A stretch of DNA of 64,000 bases. Origin: JAJPHW01 sp963799065 (GTDB lineage: Bacteria; Acidobacteriota; Terriglobia; Terriglobales; Acidobacteriaceae). The notes under the pieces were generated by a model, which saw only the letters and a list, made by a program, of their open reading frames with translations, did no database searches and was not told the DNA's origin. Shown here in pieces: positions 41,978-49,664 of this stretch. How positions within the stretch are numbered: position 1 is the stretch's first letter; every line of letters begins with the position of its first letter. Location of the stretch: contig CAWCVJ010000001.1 of assembly GCA_963799065.1 (NCBI GenBank), positions 558,001-622,000 on the forward strand, given 5' to 3'. Made by a program: the position numbers and the translations under genes.

Positions 41978-42171
41978 CTGAGGAATTCCGCAACGTTCGA
42001 CTTCCCAGCGACTTATGTTCCCTCGCGGAAAATAAATTCGGTCATCGCCACGGAGGACTTGAGGGGTTCCTCATTTTTGTGCTGCAAGAGCTCACGCGAG
42101 ATGCGGCAAGGATGGATCAAGTCGAGCAAAGCATCCTTGAGCAGCGATTGAGGGATCTTGGGTACTTGTGA
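41974..42171 (+). CDS. 65-residue ribbon-helix-helix-like protein
   Basis: The protein starts TEEFRNVRLPSDLCSLAENK (a strand then helix), continues LEGFLIFVLQELTRDAARM and ends EQSILEQRLRDLGYL. The layout resembles small CopG/RHH-like proteins whose charged C-terminus ends in RLRxLGY. The same ending is common at the C-terminus of sulfatase/phosphodiesterase-superfamily enzymes, and a sulfatase gene follows two genes later. Its ATG overlaps the flippase stop (ATGA), so it is translated with the cluster. A longer frame into the flippase gene is rejected. DNA binding or a partner role for the sulfatase are both guesses. Confidence 0.65.
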   Translation: MTEEFRNVRLPSDLCSLAENKFGHRHGGLEGFLIFVLQELTRDAARMDQVEQSILEQRLRDLGYL

Positions 42172-42186
42172 CCTCCCGATTCTGTA

Positions 42187-42203
42187 GCGCCCTTCGTGGG
42201 CGC
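42187..42203. repeat. Small hairpin GCGCCC-TTCGT-GGGCGC
   Basis: A 6-bp perfect stem with a 5-base loop lies between the small RHH-like gene and the next gene and is followed by GCTTCCATAG. The same GCTTCCA follows the hairpin at 16243-16260, so the two may belong to one REP-like family. No T-run follows, so it is not a clear terminator. Confidence 0.4.
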
Positions 42204-42274
42204 CCTAGCGCGAGTGCTTCCATAGTTATTGCGCACCGACTCGTTTTCATTGCTCAATAAACTGAAGCTCAGAG

Positions 42275-43477
42275 ATGACCCATGAGCTTCGTCGTGGAAG
42301 GCACATTCGTGACATGCTGAATCTCGTGAGGGCGCTGTGGCAGTCACAATCGCGCGATCAGCAGCTCAGCTTTCGGTTTGACAAACCGCTGGTCTTGCTG
42401 CAAAGCGACGACTGGGGACGGGTGGGAGTGCGCGATGAGGAGGGGCGCAACCAGCTTGAGACCCGGGGAATTGAACTCGGTGGGCATCCTTACGACTTGT
42501 ATGCACTGGAGACCGCAGCCGACGTGGCGGCGGTGCGTGATCTGTTAAAGCGGCACCGGGATTCAACCGGACGTTGCGCGTGTTTAGTGATGAACTTCGT
42601 AGTTGCGAACCTGGATTTTCCACGGATGGCCGCGGAAGACTTCGAGAGCATTTATCTCCTCCCCTTGCGCGACGGATGGCCGGGCCGTTGGCGGAGGCCC
42701 GGCTTATCGGCAGCCTACCGCGATGGAGTCGAGGAGGGCGTCTTTTATCCGGCATTACATGGGTTGACCCACTTCTGTGCTCTGGCGGCAAAGAACGCTC
42801 TGCGAGGGAACTCTGAGCGTCGCGCTTTGTTGAGAAAGCTTTGGGCCACCGAAACGCCCTACATTTATTGGCGGATGCCTTGGATTGGTTATGAATACAA
42901 CAACCCGGAATGGCCGGAGCGGGGATTCCTTAGCGCGGAAAGTCAGACGGAATTGATCGTAGAGGCGGCTAACGAGTTCGAAGCTTTCTTTGGGCATCGA
43001 GCCGAGTCGGCGTGCGCTCCCGGCTATCGGGCGAATCGCGACACGCACCAGGCATGGGCCTCGGTAGGGGTGAAGGTGGCGCAGAATGGCAGCGGTGTGC
43101 AGCGTGCTCCACATTTGGATGAGTTCGGCTTACTGCATTTGCATCGATCTTTCGATTTTGAGCCCAGCCAAGTCGACCTGGGGCTGGAGAAATACGTTCA
43201 CCATGCGAGCGAGTGCGTGGAGCGTGGGTCGCCGATCGTCATCTCTACACACTCGCTGAACTTTCATTCCTCGCTGCGGGACTTCCGCAGCGGCACTTTG
43301 CAGGCGTTGGACGATTTGCTGTTTGCTTTGGAAGCCAAGTTCCCCGACCTGTTGTACGTTCACGACGGTAATATGCACGAGATCGTCACAGGAGGAGGAT
43401 TCCGGCATTTGGATGGAATCACTCGGGTGCGGGCCATTCCGATGGATGCCCGAAGCGTGGCCAGAGGTGGGGCGTGA
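42275..43477 (+). CDS. NodB-fold polysaccharide deacetylase-like protein
   Basis: This 400-residue protein has a divergent glycoside hydrolase/deacetylase fold. LVLLQSDDWGRVGVRDEEG near residue 40 has paired aspartates. VFYPALHGLTHFCALAAKN near residue 155 has a histidine pair, and ACAPGYRANRDTHQAWASVGV near residue 250 and GSPIVISTHSLNFHSSLRDF near residue 320 follow. These positions correspond to metal-binding and catalytic segments of NodB-type enzymes. No signal peptide is visible. It is coupled to the sulfatase gene by a GTGA overlap, so the two may act on the same sugar. The start ATG has a weak ribosome binding site. Confidence 0.65.
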   Translation: MTHELRRGRHIRDMLNLVRALWQSQSRDQQLSFRFDKPLVLLQSDDWGRVGVRDEEGRNQLETRGIELGGHPYDLYALETAADVAAVRDLLKRHRDSTGRCACLVMNFVVANLDFPRMAAEDFESIYLLPLRDGWPGRWRRPGLSAAYRDGVEEGVFYPALHGLTHFCALAAKNALRGNSERRALLRKLWATETPYIYWRMPWIGYEYNNPEWPERGFLSAESQTELIVEAANEFEAFFGHRAESACAPGYRANRDTHQAWASVGVKVAQNGSGVQRAPHLDEFGLLHLHRSFDFEPSQVDLGLEKYVHHASECVERGSPIVISTHSLNFHSSLRDFRSGTLQALDDLLFALEAKFPDLLYVHDGNMHEIVTGGGFRHLDGITRVRAIPMDARSVARGGA

Positions 43478-44997
43478 GCGGGCAGCGTTGCCTGGTGCTA
43501 GTGACGGTCGATTGCTTTCGCGCCGACCACGCCGGTTGGCTGGGCTATCAGCGTCCGACGACCCCCTTTCTGGATTCGCTGGCTGGGAAGAGCCTGGTGT
43601 TTGAAAAAGCGATCGTCGCTGGCCTGCCAACCTATTACTCGTTGCCTGCGATCCTGGCGTCGCGGCATCCGCTTGTCCTGGGTCGAGACCTGGTTGGTCT
43701 GGCACCCGGAGAAGTGACCTTGACATCGATTCTGCGTGAGCAGGGATACGCCACCGGGGCCTTCGTGGCGGGCAATCCATATCTGTCGCCGAATTTTGGC
43801 TATGACTCCGGGTTCGACGTGTTTGAAGATTTTGCCGGAGGCGCGAACCGGGAGGTCGACACCTCCGCCGAAGCGCATGATCAGATCGAAAGTTCGCCTC
43901 GATCATGGAAGCAGGTTTTAAAAAGAAATGTAAACCGAAGGCTCCGAAGTTTGAGTTATGGCGTCGGCCAAGGCGGGCTGTACGAGGATATGTATTTCGA
44001 CTACTGCCAGCGGCAATGCCCGCCCTGTGATTCGTGGGAGACACTGCGTCGATTCCCCGCGGCAGACGAGATCGTAGACCACGCTTGCCAATGGCTGAGC
44101 CGAAATCAAGGCCGACCGTTTTTTCTTTGGCTGCATTTCATGGACCCTCACGCCCCGTACTACCCTCGAGCAGAGTCAATACGGGCAATGGGAGAGCGGG
44201 CCGATCCGGCCCGAGCGCGCTATGTAAACGCTTACTGGAATCGCTCCGATTTGGGCGAGGAAAGGTTGATGTCGAAGCGCAGGGAGATTGTCTCACTCTA
44301 CGATGCGGGCATACGTTCCGTGGACGGCCAGATCGAACGGCTGATGCAGTTTCTGAGCCGCGGTCGGTTCGGAAACGAATGCGTGTTTGCGCTGACTGCC
44401 GATCATGGCGAAGCGTTCCTGGAACACGGAAATCGATATCACGCTCCCGCAGCGGCGGAAGAACTGATCCGAGTGCCGCTATTGATTCACGCTCCGGATG
44501 CGATCGCACATCGTATCGGAGCCCCTTTCAGTTTGTTACACCTTGCCCCGACGTTGCTCGAAGCTTTGGGTATATCTGTTCCCCCAGAGTTTAGGGGCGT
44601 CAGCCATTGGTCGCATCGCCTCGGAAGCGGCGATCCTCGCCCCGATCGCAGTTTGCCGGAGGGCGCAATTTGCGAGTGTATTGCGAATTGCAAGAATCCT
44701 TTTCGTCTCGAAGATCGGATGGGAGCAAGGATTCTTTGCGTCCGCCAGGAACGCTACAAACTGGTGATCGATTTTTCATTGGGGCAGGAACTGCTGTTTG
44801 ATTTGCGCCTCGACCCAGCGGAAGTCTCGCCCCTCCAGTCGAACCAGATGAGCAAGGTGAGAACGCAACTGTTGCGGCATGCGTTCGCCCACCTCGCGTG
44901 CTCGGGGGATACTTATCGGCCGGACGCAAGTTTGGCGCTCCGTTTGCGGGATTTGCGCCGGGATGGCGTCAAATCCGAAAAGTTCGCTTTTGCTTAG
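43474..44997 (+). CDS. Sulfatase-superfamily (alkaline phosphatase fold) hydrolase
   Basis: The 507-residue protein has the metal-binding start LVTVDCFRADHAGWLGYQRP / TTPFLDSLA, the substrate region LWLHFMDPHAPYYPR near residue 220 and TADHGEAFLEHG near residue 308. The nucleophile region reads GLPTYYSLPAILASRHP; it lacks the C-x-P-S-R signature of formylglycine sulfatases. A threonine or serine could serve, as in phosphohydrolases and phosphotransferases of this fold. No signal peptide is seen. It starts with GTG overlapping the upstream stop. It may hydrolyse a phospho- or sulfo-ester on a glycan precursor; the true substrate is unknown. Confidence 0.8.
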   Translation: MSGQRCLVLVTVDCFRADHAGWLGYQRPTTPFLDSLAGKSLVFEKAIVAGLPTYYSLPAILASRHPLVLGRDLVGLAPGEVTLTSILREQGYATGAFVAGNPYLSPNFGYDSGFDVFEDFAGGANREVDTSAEAHDQIESSPRSWKQVLKRNVNRRLRSLSYGVGQGGLYEDMYFDYCQRQCPPCDSWETLRRFPAADEIVDHACQWLSRNQGRPFFLWLHFMDPHAPYYPRAESIRAMGERADPARARYVNAYWNRSDLGEERLMSKRREIVSLYDAGIRSVDGQIERLMQFLSRGRFGNECVFALTADHGEAFLEHGNRYHAPAAAEELIRVPLLIHAPDAIAHRIGAPFSLLHLAPTLLEALGISVPPEFRGVSHWSHRLGSGDPRPDRSLPEGAICECIANCKNPFRLEDRMGARILCVRQERYKLVIDFSLGQELLFDLRLDPAEVSPLQSNQMSKVRTQLLRHAFAHLACSGDTYRPDASLALRLRDLRRDGVKSEKFAFA

Positions 44998-45010
44998 GTC
45001 GTCCTCAAAA

Positions 45011-46105
45011 ATGCCACCGCTACGCATTCTCGTAGATAGCTTTGCCGATGAGGGGTTCACTAACGCGCAGATGGGGAACGCGCGCGAAATTGTGGCCCGG
45101 CTCAATCCGCAAGAATTCCATGTGAGTATTTTTTTTCTGGGGAGCGTCGAGCCTCGAATTGCAGTTCGTCCTAATACACGACTCATTCCACTGCCAAAGC
45201 GACTACAAACCCCGAGGATACTGGGGGAATTCCTCTTTGGGGGACACCGAATCCTGTTTTACATGAAATCCTCTCCCGCCAGCTTTTTGTACAACCGGAT
45301 TCGCCAGGGGAAAGGAGACCGCCGAATCACGATTGGAACAGTCGAGTCACAATCCAACCTTCGCGATGAACCCACGGTAAATGTAGACACGATTAAGCAA
45401 TGGGAGAAAACGGTTCTGGGTTGCGACTATCTATTTAGCAATTCGCAAGCGGTGAAAGAAGGTCTGCTTCGAGAGTACCGTCTCGACAGCGAAGTGGTGC
45501 GCACGGGAGTGGACACAAAGGTCTTTAAGCCTCGGGAGCGGAAACCGAACGTCCGTCCGCGTGTCTTGTTTGCCGGAGCCTTGCGGCCGTTCAAACAGCC
45601 CCATCTCGTCCTCGATGCGGCGGGACGGTTCCCTGGGGCAGACTTCGTAATTGCGGGACAAGGATTTCTGGCGGAGGAATTAAGCACAAGGATCCAGCGC
45701 GATCGCCTCGGCAATGTAACATTGGCGGGCCCGTTATCGCAGATCGAGTTGTTGGACAGCTACCAATCCGCAGATATTTTTTTGTTTCCTTCGACATGGG
45801 AGGGTTCGCCAAAAGTGATACTCGAAGCCGCCGCTTGCGGCTTGCCGGTGCTTGTGAAGAACAGCTATCGCCCCGAATCTGTAATCCATGGGGAGACGGG
45901 ATTTGCGGTCAACTCCGACGAAGAGCTCTTCGTCCGCCTCGAGCAGCTTCTTACGGATGAAGTGCTTCGCAAGAGACTCGGCGTGTGTGGACGGAAGCAC
46001 AGCCTGGGCTTTGATTGGGACATTATTGCGCGGCAGTGGGAACAGGTTTTCTTACGCTTAGGCCAGCCGTCTGACAGCCAAGATCGTCGAGCGGCAAATG
46101 CCTGA
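45011..46105 (+). CDS. Glycosyltransferase family 4 protein
   Basis: This 364-residue GT-B enzyme has the GT4 donor-binding half. RPRVLFAGALRPFKQPHLVL lies near residue 180, then FVIAGQGFLAEEL. The ADIFLFPSTWEGSPKVILEAAACGLPV motif (in two parts here) has the conserved glutamates near residue 265. A probable acceptor half precedes it (SNSQAVKEGLLREYRLD). The ATG at 45011 (MPPLRILVDSFADEGF) is chosen over a frame that extends into the sulfatase gene. It is cytosolic or membrane-associated and builds the lipid-linked repeat unit. The next gene overlaps it by eight bases. Confidence 0.85.
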   Translation: MPPLRILVDSFADEGFTNAQMGNAREIVARLNPQEFHVSIFFLGSVEPRIAVRPNTRLIPLPKRLQTPRILGEFLFGGHRILFYMKSSPASFLYNRIRQGKGDRRITIGTVESQSNLRDEPTVNVDTIKQWEKTVLGCDYLFSNSQAVKEGLLREYRLDSEVVRTGVDTKVFKPRERKPNVRPRVLFAGALRPFKQPHLVLDAAGRFPGADFVIAGQGFLAEELSTRIQRDRLGNVTLAGPLSQIELLDSYQSADIFLFPSTWEGSPKVILEAAACGLPVLVKNSYRPESVIHGETGFAVNSDEELFVRLEQLLTDEVLRKRLGVCGRKHSLGFDWDIIARQWEQVFLRLGQPSDSQDRRAANA

Positions 46106-47255
46106 ATCGAGTGGGCATCGGCTTCACGTACTGACCCTTACCCCCTTTTACCCTTCGGATACGGATGATGCGCAAGGCTGTTTCGTAGCCGAAGTGCTTC
46201 CACTGCTGGAGCAACGGGGTGTGTCGAACACCGTAATGATGGCTCAGCCGTTCTACCGCGGGCGAGTCCATCCCTCTCAATCCGCGATTCGCGCTGCGGG
46301 CAAGAGTTTTTTCGCGGTGCCGGGTTCGGTGGGACTGGCTTCGGCGGGGGTATTTCTGTTTGCCGGAATTGTCGGCCATGTCCGCCGCATCCATCAAGGC
46401 CATCGGATCGCGCTGATTCATGCTCATTCCGCGTTGCCTTGCGGCCACGCGGCGGCGCTTCTGAGCCGAGAATTGCAAATTCCCTTTGTAGTTACTGTCC
46501 ATGGACTCGATGCATTCTCAACCGCTCAGGCAAAGGGCTATGCTGGGCGGTGGTGCCAGCGATTATCCGAGTGGGTGTATCGTCAAGCTGGCCGAGTGAT
46601 TTGTGTGAGCGAGAAAGTCCGCGAGAACGTACTGCGATGTGTATCCAACGCCGCCACTGGCGTTGTTTTTAACGGTGTGGATGCGGACGTATTTTGTCCC
46701 GCGGATGGCAACCGTTCCTCGGTTCTTTGCGTAGGCAACCTGATTCCGAGCAAAGGGCAGAGTTTGCTGGTCGAGGCTTTTGCAAAAGTTATGAACGAAG
46801 TGCCCGATCTATGGTGTGAAATCATCGGCGATGGGCCGGAAGAAAGGGCGCTAAAGGAACTGGCGATGAAGGCGGGGGCAGCGAACAGGGTGATCTTTCT
46901 CGGCAGGCGGTCTCGCAAACAGGTGGCGCAAGCGATGAAGGATTGTTTGTTGTTCGCATTGCCCAGCTCTTATGAAGCGTTGGGCTGCGTTTATCTGGAA
47001 GCGATGGCGTGCGGCAAGGCCGTCATCGGTTGTCACGGTCAAGGGATCGATGAGGTCATTGAACATGGGGTGAACGGTTGGCTGATCGCCCCGGGCAATG
47101 CGCAGCAGCTTGCCGACGCAATCTCCGAATTGGTGGGAAATGAAACCCGGAGGCGAGATTTAGGTTCGGCAGCGCGGCAGACTATCATGCGCCAGTTCAC
47201 ACTGGGCCATCAGGCCGATAGCTTGGCGGAAATCTACGGAGAGAATGCTTCATGA
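46098..47255 (+). CDS. Glycosyltransferase family 4 protein
   Basis: This 385-residue GT4 enzyme opens with VLTLTPFYPSDTDDAQGCFV, the common glycosyltransferase 4-like N-terminal domain. VVTVHGLDAFSTAQAKG and RVICVSEKVRENVL follow. The C-terminal donor domain has VLCVGNLIPSKGQSLLVEAF, EIIGDGPEERALKELA and ALPSSYEALGCVYLEAMACG with the E-x7-E motif. It overlaps both neighbours (eight bases before, ATGA after), so it is translationally coupled. The sugar it transfers is not deducible. Confidence 0.88.
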   Translation: MPESSGHRLHVLTLTPFYPSDTDDAQGCFVAEVLPLLEQRGVSNTVMMAQPFYRGRVHPSQSAIRAAGKSFFAVPGSVGLASAGVFLFAGIVGHVRRIHQGHRIALIHAHSALPCGHAAALLSRELQIPFVVTVHGLDAFSTAQAKGYAGRWCQRLSEWVYRQAGRVICVSEKVRENVLRCVSNAATGVVFNGVDADVFCPADGNRSSVLCVGNLIPSKGQSLLVEAFAKVMNEVPDLWCEIIGDGPEERALKELAMKAGAANRVIFLGRRSRKQVAQAMKDCLLFALPSSYEALGCVYLEAMACGKAVIGCHGQGIDEVIEHGVNGWLIAPGNAQQLADAISELVGNETRRRDLGSAARQTIMRQFTLGHQADSLAEIYGENAS

Positions 47256-48424
47256 GAATGCGAGTCGTGCTGATCACAGAGATCATCGCTCCCTACCGGA
47301 TCCCGGTTTTCAATGCGCTGGCGTGTCATACGGACATCGATCTCCACGTAATTTTTCTTTCCGAAACCGATTTTGCGCTGAGGCTTTGGCCGATTTACAA
47401 AGAGGAGATTCGATTTTCCTATGAGGTGCTTCCGAACTGGCGCCGAAGCGTCGGTTGTTTGGGTGTATTACTGAACTGGGGCGTGACTGCGGCATTGGAT
47501 CGGATCTCGCCCCAGCTAGTCGTTTGTGGAGGCTACAACTACGTAGCATCGTGGGGGGCCATGTTTTGGTGCCAGCAACAGAAAATTCCCATGCTGGCCT
47601 GGGTTGAGAGCACCCTCTCAGACAATCGTCGCCAACTTTGGCCTGTGGAGGCGTTAAAGGCCAAGTTCCTCAGGGGATGCGCAGGAGCGATCGTCGCCGG
47701 GAAATCATCTTTTGCATACGTGAAAAGCTTCGGCGTGGCGGAGGAAAAAATCAAGATTGCTCCCAACGCCGTAGACAATGATTTCTTCAGTTGCTTGGCG
47801 GCTGAGGCGAGAGAATCGCGACTGGAGGTCAGGATTCGCCTGCGTCTTCCGCGCCGTTATTTTCTCTTTGCCGGGCGGTTGGTGAGGGAGAAAGGCGTCT
47901 TCGAATTGCTTGAAGCTTATGCGGCTCTAGCGGACGAGATCCGGCGCGAGGTTGGTCTGGTTTTCGCGGGGGATGGAGTGGCCCGCTCCGAATTGGAGCA
48001 CAAAGCGCTCCAGATATCAGGGGGAGAAATTCGGCTGGTTGGATTTGCGCAGCGGGAACTGTTGACGGAGCTTTATGCGCTGGCGGAGGCGTTGGTGTTC
48101 CCCACTCATAGCGATCCCTGGGGTCTCGTGGTGAATGAGGCCATGGCGTGTGGCTTACCAATCATAGCCACTAAGGTTGCGGGATGCGTCCCGGATTTGG
48201 TTGAAGACGGTTGGAATGGCCGCGTGATCGCAACGCAAAGCCCCGCGGAACTCGCCGTGGCGATGACCGAGTTGGCGCATCATCCAGACTTGGGGCTGCT
48301 GGGGCGACGGAGCGCCGAGAGAATTCGTCTGCATTCGCCCGAACGTTGCGCGGCGGGATTCGCAGAAGCGATTCGTTTCAGACTTTGCGGTTTCGAGAAA
48401 CAGTCTGCGGGTGCCTCCGCGTGA
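47252..48424 (+). CDS. Glycosyltransferase family 4 protein
   Basis: The 390-residue protein starts RVVLITEIIAPYRIPVFNAL, a form typical of GT4 enzymes acting on the outer part of O-antigen-like chains. The donor half contains YFLFAGRLVREKGVFELLEA, LVFAGDGVARSELEHKA and ALVFPTHSDPWGLVVNEAMA followed by CGLPIIATKVAG. It begins on an ATGA overlap with the preceding transferase and ends on a GTGA overlap with the next. The specific linkage is unknown. Confidence 0.88.
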   Translation: MRMRVVLITEIIAPYRIPVFNALACHTDIDLHVIFLSETDFALRLWPIYKEEIRFSYEVLPNWRRSVGCLGVLLNWGVTAALDRISPQLVVCGGYNYVASWGAMFWCQQQKIPMLAWVESTLSDNRRQLWPVEALKAKFLRGCAGAIVAGKSSFAYVKSFGVAEEKIKIAPNAVDNDFFSCLAAEARESRLEVRIRLRLPRRYFLFAGRLVREKGVFELLEAYAALADEIRREVGLVFAGDGVARSELEHKALQISGGEIRLVGFAQRELLTELYALAEALVFPTHSDPWGLVVNEAMACGLPIIATKVAGCVPDLVEDGWNGRVIATQSPAELAVAMTELAHHPDLGLLGRRSAERIRLHSPERCAAGFAEAIRFRLCGFEKQSAGASA

Positions 48425-49635
48425 AATTGTTTGTCAATGGGCTTGCAGCTAAAGCGGGAGGGGGCTTGACCTATTTACGCAACGTGATTCCCGAGCTTTC
48501 GAGAAGAGGGGATTGCGAGTGTGCGCTGGCTGTCGGTGGTGAATTGGCCGCGGAATTCCAAGGATTGCGGCGTATCACCGTCGTAGAAGAAAACGCGCCG
48601 CAAGCGGCCGTTCCAAGATTCTGGTGGGAGCAAAGTTTACTGCCGGGATTGCTTCGGCGGGCTTCATCTGAAGTGCTGCTTTCCGCCGGTAATTTTGCCT
48701 TACGCAACTCACCCATTCCTCAGATTTTGTTGTCAAGAAACGCGCTTTATACTTCGCGCGAGTTTCATCGTGATCTGCTGGCACGGAGGGAATACGGGCT
48801 CTGGCTGGACACGAAAATCCGGGGTCGGTTGGCGCACCGTTCCGTTGCCTGGGCGGATTGCACCATCGCTCCCAGCAAAACTTTCGCCGAAGAGCTTGAA
48901 AAATGGACGGGGAGACCAGTCCGAAACATTCCGCATGGTTTCGATCATTCCTCATTTGTGAGCGGCGGACAGGATTTCAGCGAGTGCCTGCGACAAAAGG
49001 CCGGTTGGACGGATGGCGCATTCCGATTGTTGTGCGTGAGTCACTATAACTATTATAGAAATTTCGAAACGCTATTTCGGGCGATGGCGCTCCTTAAGCG
49101 GCGGGCGGCGATTCCAGCAGTGAAGCTAATGCTGACATGTTCACTGCGGAGCCACGCGACGGGGACGGGGTATCGTACGGGAGCGGCGGCGGAAATCATT
49201 CGGAAGTTGGGCATCGGCGATTGTGTGATTGAGCTCGGGACCATTCCCTACGACGCACTTCATCTCGTGTACAGTCACGCGAATGCCTATGTGACCGCGG
49301 CATACGCGGAGTCCTTCGCTCATCCTCTGGTCGAGGCGATGTCGTCGAGTTTGCCGGTGATTGCATCCGACTTAGCGGTTCACTTCGAAATGTGCGGTGC
49401 GGCTGCGACGTATTTCCCCGCGTTCTCGGCGGAAAGCCTGGCGGAAGCTATCGAGAATTTGATGGCCGACCCGATGCAAGCCGCGGAGCGGAGCCGGGCA
49501 GGCTTGCAACGGTCGCGGGACTTTTCCTGGAGCCGTCACGTCGAGGAATTGCTCAAAGTGGCGGCCGGACTTTTGTCCAGGAAGGTGAAACCTGGACGGG
49601 CTGCGACTCAAGCCGCGGCAACTGCCGCGAGCTAG
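48421..49635 (+). CDS. Glycosyltransferase family 4 protein
   Basis: This 404-residue GT4 enzyme begins with GTG (KLFVNGLAAKAGGGLTYLRN), whose glycine loop is typical of mannosyl-type GT4 transferases. CTIAPSKTFAEELEKWTGRP and FRLLCVSHYNYYRNFETLFR follow. The donor-site segment NAYVTAAYAESFAHPLVEAM / SSSLPVIASD lies near residue 300. A longer frame from 48211 inside the previous gene is rejected because the GTG overlaps the upstream stop (GTGA) and fits the family start. The last 20 residues are an alanine-rich variable tail. Confidence 0.87.
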   Translation: MKLFVNGLAAKAGGGLTYLRNVIPELSRRGDCECALAVGGELAAEFQGLRRITVVEENAPQAAVPRFWWEQSLLPGLLRRASSEVLLSAGNFALRNSPIPQILLSRNALYTSREFHRDLLARREYGLWLDTKIRGRLAHRSVAWADCTIAPSKTFAEELEKWTGRPVRNIPHGFDHSSFVSGGQDFSECLRQKAGWTDGAFRLLCVSHYNYYRNFETLFRAMALLKRRAAIPAVKLMLTCSLRSHATGTGYRTGAAAEIIRKLGIGDCVIELGTIPYDALHLVYSHANAYVTAAYAESFAHPLVEAMSSSLPVIASDLAVHFEMCGAAATYFPAFSAESLAEAIENLMADPMQAAERSRAGLQRSRDFSWSRHVEELLKVAAGLLSRKVKPGRAATQAAATAAS

Positions 49636-49664
49636 AGCCGGTCGGTAGTTCGCCCCTCAATCCT

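Noticed and set aside
43130..44044. Minus-strand open frame of 304 codons
   Set aside because: Opposite the NodB-fold and sulfatase genes, with no domain pattern.
49392..49664. N-terminal extension of AsnB copy 1
   Set aside because: Class II amidotransferases need the catalytic cysteine right after the start methionine, which the ATG at 49665 provides; the extension overlaps the GT4 gene.
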